Shown here piece by piece: positions 10,144 to 20,057 of a stretch of DNA of 64,000 nt. The notes beneath the pieces were generated by a model. The model ran no database searches. It saw only the letters and a list, made by a program, of their open reading frames with translations, and had not been told where the DNA came from. This DNA is from CAWGXG01 sp963826505. Its GTDB lineage: Bacteria > Chloroflexota > Anaerolineae > Aggregatilineales > Aggregatilineaceae. The position numbers were made by a program, and so were the translations under genes. The stretch spans positions 1 to 64,000 of the forward strand of contig CAWGXG010000007.1 of assembly GCA_963826505.1 (NCBI GenBank), read 5' to 3'. How positions within the stretch are numbered: the stretch's first letter is position 1; each line of letters starts with the position of its first letter.

Positions 10144-10833
10144 ATGGCGAATGAAGTAATCCTGCTGGTGGACGACGAGCCGAACATCATCGAATTGGCC
10201 AGCCTGTATCTCAAACAAGACGGCTTTCACGTGATCAGCGCCGGGGATGGCGTGGTGGCGTTGGAGCGCATCGCCCAGGATCGCCCCGCGCTGATGGTGC
10301 TCGACCTGATGCTGCCCCGGCTCGACGGCTGGGAAGTCTGCAAACGGGTGCGCGCCGAGTCCGATCTGCCGATCCTGATGCTGACCGCGCGCGACGACGA
10401 CATCGATAAGATCGTCGGGCTGGAACTGGGCGCGGACGATTACCTGACCAAGCCGTTCAACCCGCGCGAGCTGGTCGCCCGCGTCAAAGCGATTTTGCGC
10501 CGCGTGGAGCCGCGCCGCACGCCTGCCCACGACGACGACGCGCCGCTGCGCATCGGCAATCTGACGTTGGACTCCGCCCGGCATGAAGCGCGCGTCGAGG
10601 GCCAGCGCGTCGATCTGCGCGCCAAAGAATTCGATCTACTGCTGGCGCTGGTCGAAAACGCGGGGATCGTACTCAGCCGCGAAAAGCTGCTCGATCTGGT
10701 GTGGGGCTTCGATTTCTACGGCCAGACGCGCACGGTCGACGTGCATATCGCGCACCTGCGCAACAAGCTGGCGGGCTGTTCCGCCGAGATCGAAACGGTG
10801 TGGGGCGTCGGCTATAAGATCGCGGAGCGGTAG
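10144..10833 (+). CDS. OmpR/PhoB-family response regulator
   Basis: A 229-residue two-domain regulator. The receiver domain (1-120) has the acidic pair DDE near residue 11, the phospho-acceptor Asp in MVLDLMLPRLDGW (about 54), Thr in MLTARDDD and Lys in YLTKPFNPREL. The C-terminal winged-helix (about 130-229) has FDLLLALVENAGIVLSRE and the wing TVDVHIAHLRNKL...VWGVGYKI. It binds DNA when phosphorylated, usually at direct repeats. It is paired with the kinase 170 bp downstream, and upstream it follows the metallo-hydrolase closely. Confidence 0.93.
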   Translation: MANEVILLVDDEPNIIELASLYLKQDGFHVISAGDGVVALERIAQDRPALMVLDLMLPRLDGWEVCKRVRAESDLPILMLTARDDDIDKIVGLELGADDYLTKPFNPRELVARVKAILRRVEPRRTPAHDDDAPLRIGNLTLDSARHEARVEGQRVDLRAKEFDLLLALVENAGIVLSREKLLDLVWGFDFYGQTRTVDVHIAHLRNKLAGCSAEIETVWGVGYKIAER

Positions 10834-11001
10834 AGACAGCCGAAAAACAGCCCCTCCCTTCCGCCCTGTGGGCGGCTTCCCCCATGTAGTGGAGGAAGGG
10901 CCGGGAATGAGGGCGTGTACGCGCAGCACTTTGTTTACAATTGTGACGTAGAATGGCAATACTTTGACGGTACATTAGTGGCGAGGCACTACGATCTCAG
11001 G

Positions 11002-12531
11002 ATGTTGAACACGTTGCGTAACCGCCTGCTGCTCTCCTACGTCGCGATTTTGCTGACTCTGTTGGTCCTGGTCGGATTCGTGCTGCTGGTCTTCCTGGCG
11101 ACGCGCCCGCTGCCCACCGACGAGATCACGGGCGATCTGACAGCGGCGCTGCTCGATCTGCGCGCGGTGGAAGTGCTGCGTGTGGAGATTAGCAGCGCGC
11201 AGCCCAACGGCGGGCGCATTAACATCGCCACGCTGGAAGACCGCGTGATCAGTCTGCTGAACGAGGAAACCCAGCAGCGCAAAGTGCGCACGCTGATCAC
11301 CGGATCCAATGGGCAGGTGGTCTATGATTCGGCGCAGAGTTTTGTGCGCGGCGATCTGTTTACCAGCACGCAGTCGGCCCCGTTGATCCCGCCCACGCGC
11401 ATCCGCTTAAATGAGCTGGTCAAAGGCCGCTTCAGGAACCCGGATGGCAGCATGTGGTTGTACGTCGCCCAACCGGTCCGTCCCGCCATGATGAACCGCG
11501 ATTCCTCGCTGATCGTGGTGGCCGCGCCCGTCCCACAGACCTCGCTGTCCGAAGTGTTCCGCCTGTTCGGGGATACCTTTTTCGTGCCGCTGATCCAGGC
11601 CGGACTGATCGGGCTGTTGATCGCGGTTGGGCTGGCGTTGCTCATCGCGGGATCGGTGGCGCGCCCACTGCTGCGTATGAGTCAGGCTGCGCGGCGGATG
11701 GCTGCCGGGGATTTTCGCCAGCGCGTCAAGGTGGAGGGACCGCGCGAGGTACGGGCGCTGGCCGACTCGTTCAACGAGATGGCCGAGCAGGTCGCCACAA
11801 CGCAGCAGGCCCAGCGTGATTTTCTGGCGAATGTCTCCCACGATTTGCGGACTCCGCTAACCAGCATTCAGGGTTTTTCGCAGGCGATCGCCGAAGGGGT
11901 CGCATCCGATCCAGCTTCGGCCCAACACGCCGCGCAGATCATCTACGACGAGACGGCGCGCCTGCATCGGATGGTGGAATCGCTGCTCGATCTGGCGCGC
12001 ATCGAAGCCGGTCAGCTTGATATGCGCCGCCAGGCGATCACGCTGCCGGATCTGCTGCGCGGGATCGAAGAACGGATGGCGGTCAAAGCGCAGGAACGCA
12101 CGATCGGGCTCAGCGTCGATCTGCCGGCCAGCCTGCCGCGCATCGCCGGTGACGGTGACCGGCTGGCGCAAGTCTTCACCAACCTGATCGACAACGCGAT
12201 CCGCCACACGCCGGACGGCGGCCAAATCGCCGTGCGCGCGACGCCATCCGGACAGGGCGTCGCGGTCAGCGTGCAGGACACGGGAGAGGGTATCCCGCCA
12301 GAGGAACTGGCGCGTATCTTCGAGCGCTTTTACCAGGTGGATAAGAGCCGCCGCCGCGATCGCCGCGCCGGGACGGGCTTAGGGCTGGGGCTGTCGATCG
12401 TGCGCCAGATCGTCGAGGCGCACGGCGGGACAATTCAGGCGCAGAGCGCTCTGGGCGTGGGCACGACTTTCACCGTCTGGCTGCCCTTCCTGGGGACGGA
12501 CGCTTCAACAATTACTGCCCGCACGAGCTGA
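11002..12531 (+). CDS. Membrane sensor histidine kinase (PhoR/BaeS-like)
   Basis: About 509 residues from ATG 11002; an in-frame upstream extension to 10915 looks untranslated because the membrane segment starts at the chosen Met (MLNTLRNRLLLSY). Order: TM1, an extracytoplasmic sensor region of about 170 residues, TM2 (AGLIGLLIAVGLALLIAG), HAMP (VARPLLRMSQAARRMAAGDF), HisKA with FLANVSHDLRTPLTSIQGF (phospho-His), then HATPase_c with NLIDNAIRHTPDGG, DTGEGIPPE and GTGLGLGLSIV. It is the obvious partner of the OmpR-type regulator upstream. The signal sensed is unknown. Confidence 0.92.
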   Translation: MLNTLRNRLLLSYVAILLTLLVLVGFVLLVFLATRPLPTDEITGDLTAALLDLRAVEVLRVEISSAQPNGGRINIATLEDRVISLLNEETQQRKVRTLITGSNGQVVYDSAQSFVRGDLFTSTQSAPLIPPTRIRLNELVKGRFRNPDGSMWLYVAQPVRPAMMNRDSSLIVVAAPVPQTSLSEVFRLFGDTFFVPLIQAGLIGLLIAVGLALLIAGSVARPLLRMSQAARRMAAGDFRQRVKVEGPREVRALADSFNEMAEQVATTQQAQRDFLANVSHDLRTPLTSIQGFSQAIAEGVASDPASAQHAAQIIYDETARLHRMVESLLDLARIEAGQLDMRRQAITLPDLLRGIEERMAVKAQERTIGLSVDLPASLPRIAGDGDRLAQVFTNLIDNAIRHTPDGGQIAVRATPSGQGVAVSVQDTGEGIPPEELARIFERFYQVDKSRRRDRRAGTGLGLGLSIVRQIVEAHGGTIQAQSALGVGTTFTVWLPFLGTDASTITARTS

Positions 12532-12615
12532 TCCACACACATACGGCGATCACTCTACACTGCTCGCGCGCAGTGGGCTTTTTGATTCTGGCAGGCGCTG
12601 TCGCCGCGACGGCGA

Positions 12616-13920
12616 TCATTCCCCAGCACAGACCGTCACCGGATTGTGCGGCGTGGTGTCGCCGTCCACATATCCTTCGGCCGTCAGCCAGTTCGCGAGC
12701 GCGGTTCCGAATACGCACGTCCCGGTCGCGTTGAAGTGCGGGTCGCCAAGAAAGTAGAGGTCTCGGCCCGTCTGCGCACGGAAATCCAGAAACAGCGCCG
12801 TGGGGTCCAGCGTTGGAATGTTGAGTCCGGCCAACAGCGCCAGCATGCGTTCGTGTGGATACCACAGATCCAGCGGGCGGGAGGACGCGTCGAAAGCCGA
12901 CTGCATGGTCCAGCTATCCTGCTGCACGATCATATGCGGAGGCACAATCGCCGTGACGAGTTGCGCGCCGTTGGCCTCGACCGCATCGCGCAGCTTGGCC
13001 AGCAAATCACCGGTGATGGTCCACGCTTGCTCCCAGGTAGCGTCCGGCTGCGAATCCATGACGTTCATCAACCACACCCGCTCATCATCGACGATTTGCG
13101 CGGGCTCGGACGCTGTGCCCATTGTGGGAGCGGCGCCCGTTGAGTCACCGCTTAGTCTCGTTCGGATGCCGCGCACACCGTCACGCAGGACGCGGTAAGT
13201 CACCGAATTCTTGTTGAGCCAGCCGATCACATTGCTCGGAAAGTCCTGATTCAGGTACGGGCGGGTCACGTCGTTGTACGGCCAGGGATGCACAACAAGC
13301 TGGCCCGCGTCGTCCAAAGTGAAATACGTGCGGTTGGCACGCAGGTCGCCGTAGCGTTCCCACAAGCCAATGCCGTTGTCGGATATGTCATTCTCGGCAT
13401 AGATCGTCAACACGACCAGATCGGGGTTCAGCTTGTGAGCATACGCACTGTAAAGCAGATATTCCTGGGCCGTACCCCAGCCCGGATATCCCAGGTTGAT
13501 CACATCGGGTGCGGGCGTGCCGCGTGCCCTCAGATCGCTCGCAAGCCAGCTCGACCACGTGTCGCTTTCAGGGAGCTGCCACCCTGCCGTATACGAATCG
13601 CCTAATAATATGATTCGTAACGAGGACGCGGCGGCCTTGGGTGACGGGTCATCGGCGCGGAAGCCGAGTTTATCCAGCGAGATGTCCACGCTGAATTCGG
13701 TCTGTCCCTCATACTCTGCGTGGTTAGTGAAGGAGTCGTACGGAGGGGACAGCCGCCCAACTTCGCGGCTGACCATGCGGTATTCGGCATCTCCTTTAGG
13801 GGGCAGCGCATTAACGGCCCGCCCTGCGACTTCGACTATACCTATCGTTACCAATAGACTGAAACCAATAAAGACCAGCTTGACATACCACTTCAGCGTG
13901 ATTGGGACCTTGTCAACCAT
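12616..13920 (-). CDS. Membrane-anchored SGNH/GDSL-type hydrolase
   Basis: A 434-residue protein with one N-terminal membrane segment (LVFIGFSLLVTIGIVEVAG, about 15-33) and an external SGNH domain. Block I is IILLGDSYTAGW (nucleophile Ser, about residue 109), a Gly-containing block II follows (NLGYPGWGTAQE), and an Asn block is in IYAENDI. The C-terminal GDPHFNATG carries the Asp-x-x-His pair. Such proteins act as esterases or O-acyl transferases on cell-surface sugars. The neighbouring exopolysaccharide-type genes fit that role, but the substrate is inference. It converges with the kinase upstream. Ribosome site weak. Confidence 0.78.
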   Translation of the reverse strand: MVDKVPITLKWYVKLVFIGFSLLVTIGIVEVAGRAVNALPPKGDAEYRMVSREVGRLSPPYDSFTNHAEYEGQTEFSVDISLDKLGFRADDPSPKAAASSLRIILLGDSYTAGWQLPESDTWSSWLASDLRARGTPAPDVINLGYPGWGTAQEYLLYSAYAHKLNPDLVVLTIYAENDISDNGIGLWERYGDLRANRTYFTLDDAGQLVVHPWPYNDVTRPYLNQDFPSNVIGWLNKNSVTYRVLRDGVRGIRTRLSGDSTGAAPTMGTASEPAQIVDDERVWLMNVMDSQPDATWEQAWTITGDLLAKLRDAVEANGAQLVTAIVPPHMIVQQDSWTMQSAFDASSRPLDLWYPHERMLALLAGLNIPTLDPTALFLDFRAQTGRDLYFLGDPHFNATGTCVFGTALANWLTAEGYVDGDTTPHNPVTVCAGE

Positions 13921-14010
13921 AGCGTGATTCGTTTTCTTAATCCGGGCGCGCGCCTAATACAAAAGACACAGGTGACGAAGCGCACTTGATTATATCGCTT
14001 GCCCTGAAGG

Positions 14011-14394
14011 CTACCATAAGGCAATAACCGCCACGGCCACATTGATCAGTATGCCGATCCCGCCCTGGTCATCCAGCTTTTGCCTCGTCCCATCCCAGAA
14101 CAGCACGTAGAGGGTGCTAGACACCACGGCGGCCCCTACGACAACTTCACGCCACCACGCCCCATTCGCCAGAGTGCCGATGCCGCCCGCCGCGAAGCTG
14201 AGCGTCGCCGCGCCGCACGCGGCGGCTGCCAGCCAGCGCGTGGCATTCTGGCTGAACAGTTTCGCGACGATCCATGAGTTATCCGGCCAGCCCATGCCCA
14301 CCTGAAGCTCAAACAACCGTCTGCTTTGGCCGAGATAGAACAGGTGAACCAGACCGTGCAAAATAAGGAAGATACCGAAGACGAGTCGGAACAT
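14011..14394 (-). CDS. Small four-helix membrane protein, unknown function
   Basis: A 127-residue hydrophobic protein with about four membrane segments (FGIFLILHGLVHLFYLG; WLAAAACGAATLSFAAGGIG; VVVGAAVVSSTLYVLFW; ILINVAVAVIALW). A well-placed AGGAG site precedes ATG 14394. The conserved-looking HGLVHLFYLGQ near the N-terminus resembles uncharacterised bacterial membrane families, but I do not recognise it precisely. No neighbour gives a clear function. Confidence 0.6.
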   Translation of the reverse strand: MFRLVFGIFLILHGLVHLFYLGQSRRLFELQVGMGWPDNSWIVAKLFSQNATRWLAAAACGAATLSFAAGGIGTLANGAWWREVVVGAAVVSSTLYVLFWDGTRQKLDDQGGIGILINVAVAVIALW

Positions 14395-14485
14395 CTGAGG
14401 CTCTCCTGTCTTTCAAATCGATATTCAACGAGTACAGTTATTGATCCGGGTGTATGTACCGCGCGGCCCAATCGCGGTAACGAAT

Positions 14486-14509
14486 GGGGCCTCTGTTGAT
14501 AGAGGCCCC
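14486..14509 (-). terminator. Rho-independent terminator of the PD40/SH3 gene
   Basis: GGGGCCTCT / AGAGGCCCC form a perfect 9-bp GC-rich stem around a 6-nt loop, 38 bp past the stop of the minus-strand gene ending at 14547. A short T/A-rich run follows on the minus strand. Confidence 0.7.
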
Positions 14510-14546
14510 ATGTGTGTCTGCTAACGGTGGATGCGACGGTGCAGCA

Positions 14547-16811
14547 TTACGGATGCGCCGGCACGCGTCCTTCCTTACTGTTGATTTCCTCGTGCGGGTC
14601 CGCGATTGGGAAGATATCGTCCGCCGCGCCATCTTGCGTCAGGCGGGTGGCCAGATTCGCGGGACCATCCAGCGGCAGCGGGTTGACCTCGAAGATTTCG
14701 CGCAGGTCAGGGCTATCTGCCGGGGCCCCCGCGTTCGAGTGGTAGAGAACGCGCGAGCTGTCGCAGTAGAAGCTGGGCGCGCGATCTTCGACCGCATTGT
14801 TGGTCAGTGCTTTGAGCGTCAGGCCATCGGTTGTCACAGCGAAGACGTCGTAATCGCCATCGGCGTTGGCATGGAAGGCCAGGAACGAGCCATCCGGCGA
14901 GAACGTGTGCCCTTGGACATCGACGCCCATGTCGGTCACCTGGTGAGTTTCACGCGTTGCCATGTCCATGATCATCAGGTCATAGACGCCAAACTCGTTC
15001 ATCTGCACCCAGGCCATCTGCGTGCCATCGCGCGACAGTACCGGCACCTGATCTTCGGTGTTATTGTCGGTGAGCTTGGTCAGTTCCATGGTGTACACAT
15101 CGAGCATGTAGATTTCCCAGTCACCGTCGCGGTCGCTCTGGAAGACCACACGTCCACCTTCAGGCTGGCCGCAGCCGCCATCCGGGAGCCAGAACGGGTT
15201 GATATCATTGGCCGGGTCGTCCGTCAAGCGCACCGGCAGGCCGTCGCCCGACACATCCGCCATGAAAATATCCCAGTTGCCGGTCCGGTTGCTTTCCCAT
15301 GCGATCAGGTTGGCAGGACCCCATACCGGGTTCACATCGTTGCCGGAATTGAAGGTCAAGCGTACCGGCGCAGCCCCTGAGCCATCCAGTTTGGACAGGT
15401 AGATTTCCCACCCGCCCAGGATGTCACGGTTGCTGGTGAAGGCCAGCCACATGCCGTCGGCCGAGTAGCTAGGTTGTACATCCTGGCTGTTGGGTCCTTG
15501 CGACATGTTGTTCGCCGTCGCGCTAAGCCCGTCCGCAGCCAACTGGTAGATGTCCCAATTGCCAGCAGCATTGCTGTGATAGAACACGTCTTCGGCGTTG
15601 CAGACCCCGCAGCCGATACTGAACGGTTCCCACGCCAGACGTTCCAGATCAGAACCCGGCTGACCATATTCGACGGGGATACGCGGATAGGTCGGCGGCT
15701 TGGGTGTGATCGGGATGATAATCGTGCCCGGAACTTCAATCACAGTGGGCGGTTGCCCAATACCCGACGCCGTCACAGGCGAGGGATTGGTGTATTCGTA
15801 GTTGAAGACCGTGATGGTTTCAATCAGGGTGTAGGGCTCCCATTCGGGGCCGGTTACAATACGCCAATCGGTCCAGGTGCCGCCGCCGATGATGATCGAC
15901 GTGCCCGCTACGACCTTGACGTGATCCGGCGTATCGGGGAAGACAGTGGCCTCACCGTCGCCCGTGATCAACTGCACCCGACCATCCGGCAGCGTGCGCA
16001 GGAAGATCACACCTTCGACGCGGATCGGAATGTCATTCGCCACGATATCGACCGGGATATCCTTGGGGCTTTGGACAATCAACACGTTGGGCGGTACAGC
16101 CAACGAGGGAGGAGCACCCCCACCGGTCAGGAAAGTAAACGCCTGCATCGGCGTCATTTTGTCTTCGGTGATCACCGGCAGCACGCCCAGCCCGGCATTC
16201 GGATCGAGCGCCTGGCGGCTGACCCACGCGGCCTGCTCACCATACGTCACGCGGATCCAGGCGCCATCCGGCGTGATGCCGTCCGCCTGGAGCACAGTTC
16301 CGTTGGCGATGGTCGCGATCGGGCTGGCGTGGCTCCCCGGCGTGCGGAAAACCACGGTCTGGGCGATGGTGCTCACCGGGACGGGTTCAATCGGGATCAA
16401 CGCATCGGCCGCCGGAACGGCGTTAGTCACCGTGGTGTCGCCCAACAGGATGAAAACGGCGCTCTTGCCCAGGCCCGTCGGCAGGTTCGCCTGGACATTC
16501 ATCATGGCGACGCCCCACACGTCCGAAGTCAAGCTCATCGCAGACGTCTGAAGCATGCTCAGGTTGGTCAGGTCAGCGCGATCGCCCGGGGCGGCAAGAT
16601 TGCCTGCCGAGATCGGATCAAACTTCGCGGTGACAGTGGCAAAGCCATAGCATGCACTGCTGCGAGCCAGATTGGCGCAATTCGTCCCCAGCTCTGACAA
16701 TGCCCGACGTGCTAGCTGCTCATAGCTATCCTGCGCATACCCTATCTGTGACATAGGTAGCAAAGCAACCAACATAATGACCAAAATTGGAACCGTATAT
16801 CTCAGACGCAT
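14547..16811 (-). CDS. Exported SH3-like/PD40 (TolB-type) beta-propeller protein
   Basis: About 754 residues from ATG 16811, chosen because AAGGAG lies 7 nt upstream and the signal peptide starts there (MRLRYTVPILVIMLVALLP...IGYAQ). A bacterial SH3-like segment follows (about 145-205: TPGSHASPIATIANGTVL...GAWIRVTYGEQAAWVS). After a Pro-rich linker comes a C-terminal propeller of about six PD40 units (for example YHSNAAGNWDIYQL, FTSNRD...WEIYL, WESNRTGNWDIFMAD, FQSDRDGDWEIYMLD). A C-x-x-C (IGCGVCN) precedes the propeller. PD40 propellers bind proteins or surface polymers. No enzyme motif is visible; a surface-binding role is inference. Confidence 0.8.
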   Translation of the reverse strand: MRLRYTVPILVIMLVALLPMSQIGYAQDSYEQLARRALSELGTNCANLARSSACYGFATVTAKFDPISAGNLAAPGDRADLTNLSMLQTSAMSLTSDVWGVAMMNVQANLPTGLGKSAVFILLGDTTVTNAVPAADALIPIEPVPVSTIAQTVVFRTPGSHASPIATIANGTVLQADGITPDGAWIRVTYGEQAAWVSRQALDPNAGLGVLPVITEDKMTPMQAFTFLTGGGAPPSLAVPPNVLIVQSPKDIPVDIVANDIPIRVEGVIFLRTLPDGRVQLITGDGEATVFPDTPDHVKVVAGTSIIIGGGTWTDWRIVTGPEWEPYTLIETITVFNYEYTNPSPVTASGIGQPPTVIEVPGTIIIPITPKPPTYPRIPVEYGQPGSDLERLAWEPFSIGCGVCNAEDVFYHSNAAGNWDIYQLAADGLSATANNMSQGPNSQDVQPSYSADGMWLAFTSNRDILGGWEIYLSKLDGSGAAPVRLTFNSGNDVNPVWGPANLIAWESNRTGNWDIFMADVSGDGLPVRLTDDPANDINPFWLPDGGCGQPEGGRVVFQSDRDGDWEIYMLDVYTMELTKLTDNNTEDQVPVLSRDGTQMAWVQMNEFGVYDLMIMDMATRETHQVTDMGVDVQGHTFSPDGSFLAFHANADGDYDVFAVTTDGLTLKALTNNAVEDRAPSFYCDSSRVLYHSNAGAPADSPDLREIFEVNPLPLDGPANLATRLTQDGAADDIFPIADPHEEINSKEGRVPAHP

Positions 16812-17937
16812 TGATGACTCCTTGAATTCATCACGGGTGATGCGGAAGCCCAATAAACCGAGGCTTAATTCCCCCACTGGCAATTGTTTGTGTCAAGCGA
16901 AAATGAAAGAAAACTTGATCACACAAATAGCTGTTTCTAATTAGCCTATCATGACACGGTCACAAGTCAAAAGCAATAGCTGGGATTTAGACTTTTTTTA
17001 ACTCAGTTTAAAGAACGCTAGGGACTGATGCCTGATGATCTTGACGTCGACGATGGACAACAGCACCAGTATGGTGCACGATTCTTGAGGCTTGGAAACA
17101 GGTCTACACGCATGATGATAATCACTTGGCAATGATGCACCTATTGTGAATCGAATGACCTGTCGTGCATTATTGGTTGTAGGCGCTGGTTGAGGGATGG
17201 TGTTTAGTGTGGTGCGCGCCGCCGAACCCCTTGCCAGTGTCGATAGGTTGCTGTGAACACTACTAACACGCGTCCTCTATCTTATCACATTGTGCCTTTA
17301 AATAGTACAATGCTTACGACTTTCCGGCAAACGGCGAGATTTGCGTTTTTCCCGTGCTAAGTCCTGCCATAATTCACAGAGACCGGTAAGCTCGTTTAGC
17401 ACCTCTTCCTTAAAAGTAGTTCATATGGACGATAGTACGCCGGATGTTCCCCCAGGCAGGCCGCTGCCTGGCATGTCCCGGCCTATAAGTATAGGTCGGG
17501 GTTTCGGCTGGTTTTGGGTGGCAATCCGTGTTCACGGGTTTGTGTCGCACGGCCCGCGGACGGATTCGACGCGGCCCAAGCACACCTTGAGGAAGTCCAT
17601 CGGGCACCCTGACGGGAGCTGTGAAAGATTCGTGAAATCGTCCCGAATTTACCCCGAGCAAGGAAAGTGATTTTTGGCTTTTGTGTCCAATTGTGGTTAT
17701 TGTAGGGAAGCTTCGAACGGTAGGATTTACGATTTCTGTACGCGAGTACACGCGTGATATTTGTGAAAACTGACGAACTGTACTGTCGTCATCAAGCCGT
17801 CCAGGCGGGACCCACGCAGGGTTCATTGATGTGTCATTCCCCATTTTTCGTAAAGTAAACGTCCGTGGAGCGTTGATTCAAAGATAAGCCACTCGCTTTA
17901 TCTCGATCACGGGCCTAAACACCCAAAGGTGAGTTAG
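16812..17937. other. 1.1-kb non-coding gap
   Basis: Divergent intergenic region between the PD40 gene and the DUF4012 gene, more AT-rich than its surroundings. No open frame in it has a ribosome site or family resemblance. It must hold both divergent promoters. The only clear structure is a pair of adjacent hairpins at 17452-17500, listed separately. Confidence 0.6.
17452..17500. other. Two tandem hairpins, possible structured RNA or terminator pair
   Basis: CCAGGCAG/CTGCCTGG (17452-17471) is a perfect 8-bp stem with a GCCG loop. Six bases later CCCGGCCTAT/ATAGGTCGGG (17477-17500) is a 10-bp stem (one G-U/G-T pair) with loop AAGT, followed by a T/G-rich run. Lying alone in a long non-coding gap, they could mark a small RNA or a terminator. 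Confidence 0.4.
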
Positions 17938-19962
17938 ATGCAGCCACCTTCTATTCCTGAGTTGATTAATTCCTCTGTGGAACCTCAGCGCCGTCGCCGC
18001 CGCCATCGGCACAGCCGGCCTAATAAGCTCTTTCGCAAACTCCGGCGTCGGTTAACAGGCTATAACTGGCGCATTGGGCTGCTTATGGTGACGACGTTTA
18101 CTGCCGCGGTGATCATGGGCGGGCTGGTCCTGGCCAGTAACGCGCGCGCGCAGGTCGAAAACTCCTGGGGTACGCTTGACCGCGTATGGGCGACGGTGCA
18201 GAACAAGCCGGGCACCGAGCTAACGCTGTCCGACTTCCAGCGACTGCGTAGTTCCGTGAGCGATCTCAACACCAGCCTGGGTAAGGCCCGTCGCCAGACG
18301 CTATTTCTCAGACCGTTTACCTTTCTCAGCGCCGACCTGGAAACTACGCTCGATTCCTTGACGGCGGCCCAGCAGCTTACCCTGGCCGCGAACGATATGC
18401 TGGCCGGGTTGCAGCCGGCCGTCTTCTTCCTGACTGAAGGTGGCCAGGATGAGAGTGTCTCGACCCAGTTGTCATCCGGTGAGCGCACCGTCGAATTGCT
18501 GAATCTTGGGCGTGGACGCTTCTTGAGCGCGGCCGGGCAACTGGCAGCGGCGCAGGCCACGATCGACAGCCTGGATCGGACGCGCGTGTCGCCCAGCATG
18601 TTGGTGTCGATCGACGGACTGGTCGGTTATCACGATCTCATGGCCGATATTAATCAGACCCTGCTCGCCTCACCCGATCTGCTGACCGAAGCCCTCGGCC
18701 TGGAAGGACCCAAGACATACCTGGTCCTGTCGCAGAACAATGATGAATTGCGCCCCTCCGGCGGCTACATCAGCACCTACGGGTGGATGGTGGTGCGCAA
18801 CGGGCGAATCGACGACTATAATTACAGTCCCACGACGACGACCAGCCCTAATCCGCCGCCTGTAGCTATGAGCAGCGAAGTGCACATTCCTTCGTGGTGG
18901 ATTCAGTATGCGCAGCCGATTTACGCGGCCTGGGACAGCAGTTGGTCGCCCGATTTCCCCACCACCGCACAAATGGCGGCCTGGTATTATGACAACGGGG
19001 GCAACCCGCACAGCCCGGTCGACGGCGTGATCGGGATCGATGTCGCCGGATTCGAGTACATTTTGAAGGGCCTGGGCCAGGTTTATGTCCCTGAGTACGA
19101 CATGACCATCTCTCTCGATAACTTCCGCGAAGCCGTGTATGAAATTCGCGCCGATCGGGGCGAAAATGAGCACAAGCGCTTTGTCGCAGCCATCTACCGC
19201 CAGATTTTGCAGGATTGGCAGTCGGTCACTCAAGAGAAAAATATCGAACTGCGCAGCGCGATGTTGGGGGCGCTCCAGGAAAAGCACATCATGCTGTACT
19301 TCCCCGATCCCGAACTGAACGACGCCATCCGTATGTTAGGCTGGTCGGGCAACCAGGAACCTGGCACCGATACCGATTATCTGATGGTCGCCGATGCGAA
19401 CCTGGGTAACAAAGCCAACCGTTCCGTGTCGCGCCAGATTACGTATGACGTGGAGATCATGCCGGACGGATCGCTCACCAGCCGGGCCGCCATCGCGTAT
19501 GATTATTCCGCACGTGTGGCCGAAGAAGACCCGGCAGTCCGGCCCGAAAACGGTGACATCAATTACCGCACGCTGACCCAGGTGTTCGTGCCGGTGAACA
19601 GCACGTTGACCTCGACGGATAACCTGACTACCGAGCCAACCGTCGTCAATGAAGATACCCACACGGACATTGTGACACATCTCCGCATTGACTATAATGA
19701 TAGTCAACGGTTTGTGTTTTCATACACTACGCCGGTCTTGATCGAACAATTCGGTCCGTACCACCGGTATACACTCGTGCTGCAGAAACAGCCGGGGACC
19801 TATGCTGAGCCCGTCAATGTGCAGGTCACACTGCCCAAGGGAGCGGGAGTAGTGAGCGCGACACCCGCGCCAGCGGCCAGCTACACATTGGAGCAACGCA
19901 TTTTGGAATTTCGAGCCAGTCTGGTTGACGACGTGCGAATCGAGATTATTTATACGGACTAA
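17938..19962 (+). CDS. DUF4012 membrane-anchored protein
   Basis: A 674-residue protein. The N-terminus is very basic (RRRRRRHRHSRPNKLFRKLRRR), then one membrane helix (about 43-66) places the rest outside. The large external part matches DUF4012, recognisable by YLVLSQNNDELRPSGGYIST and the later stretch PVDGVIGIDVAGFEYILKGLG. The fold is related to LytR/CpsA-type domains in organisation, but catalysis is not established. DUF4012 genes commonly sit in polysaccharide-assembly loci, and the next gene here is a sugar-nucleotide dehydratase, which supports an exopolysaccharide role. A strong terminator follows. Confidence 0.85.
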   Translation: MQPPSIPELINSSVEPQRRRRRHRHSRPNKLFRKLRRRLTGYNWRIGLLMVTTFTAAVIMGGLVLASNARAQVENSWGTLDRVWATVQNKPGTELTLSDFQRLRSSVSDLNTSLGKARRQTLFLRPFTFLSADLETTLDSLTAAQQLTLAANDMLAGLQPAVFFLTEGGQDESVSTQLSSGERTVELLNLGRGRFLSAAGQLAAAQATIDSLDRTRVSPSMLVSIDGLVGYHDLMADINQTLLASPDLLTEALGLEGPKTYLVLSQNNDELRPSGGYISTYGWMVVRNGRIDDYNYSPTTTTSPNPPPVAMSSEVHIPSWWIQYAQPIYAAWDSSWSPDFPTTAQMAAWYYDNGGNPHSPVDGVIGIDVAGFEYILKGLGQVYVPEYDMTISLDNFREAVYEIRADRGENEHKRFVAAIYRQILQDWQSVTQEKNIELRSAMLGALQEKHIMLYFPDPELNDAIRMLGWSGNQEPGTDTDYLMVADANLGNKANRSVSRQITYDVEIMPDGSLTSRAAIAYDYSARVAEEDPAVRPENGDINYRTLTQVFVPVNSTLTSTDNLTTEPTVVNEDTHTDIVTHLRIDYNDSQRFVFSYTTPVLIEQFGPYHRYTLVLQKQPGTYAEPVNVQVTLPKGAGVVSATPAPAASYTLEQRILEFRASLVDDVRIEIIYTD

Positions 19963-20020
19963 CACGCCCGGATGTCGCTGTCCGTAAAACGATTAGCGCG
20001 CCAACCATAGCCGAACAGGG

Positions 20021-20057
20021 AGCACAGACCATGGATTGAAAATAGCCAGTCTGTGCT
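20021..20057 (+). terminator. Rho-independent terminator after the DUF4012 gene
   Basis: AGCACAGAC (20021-20029) pairs perfectly with GTCTGTGCT (20049-20057), directly followed by TTTTGTGC. The loop is long (19 nt). It lies 59 bp past the DUF4012 stop. Confidence 0.75.

Noticed and set aside
9253..10584. A 443-residue minus-strand open frame
   Set aside because: It is antisense to the metallo-hydrolase and response regulator, which have clear families; the reverse frame has no motif or ribosome site and merely reflects GC-rich codon bias.
17341..17844. Two overlapping frames of 109 and 144 residues in the long gap
   Set aside because: No ribosome site, no family resemblance, and they share the DNA in opposite directions. 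The hairpins there argue for RNA structure instead.
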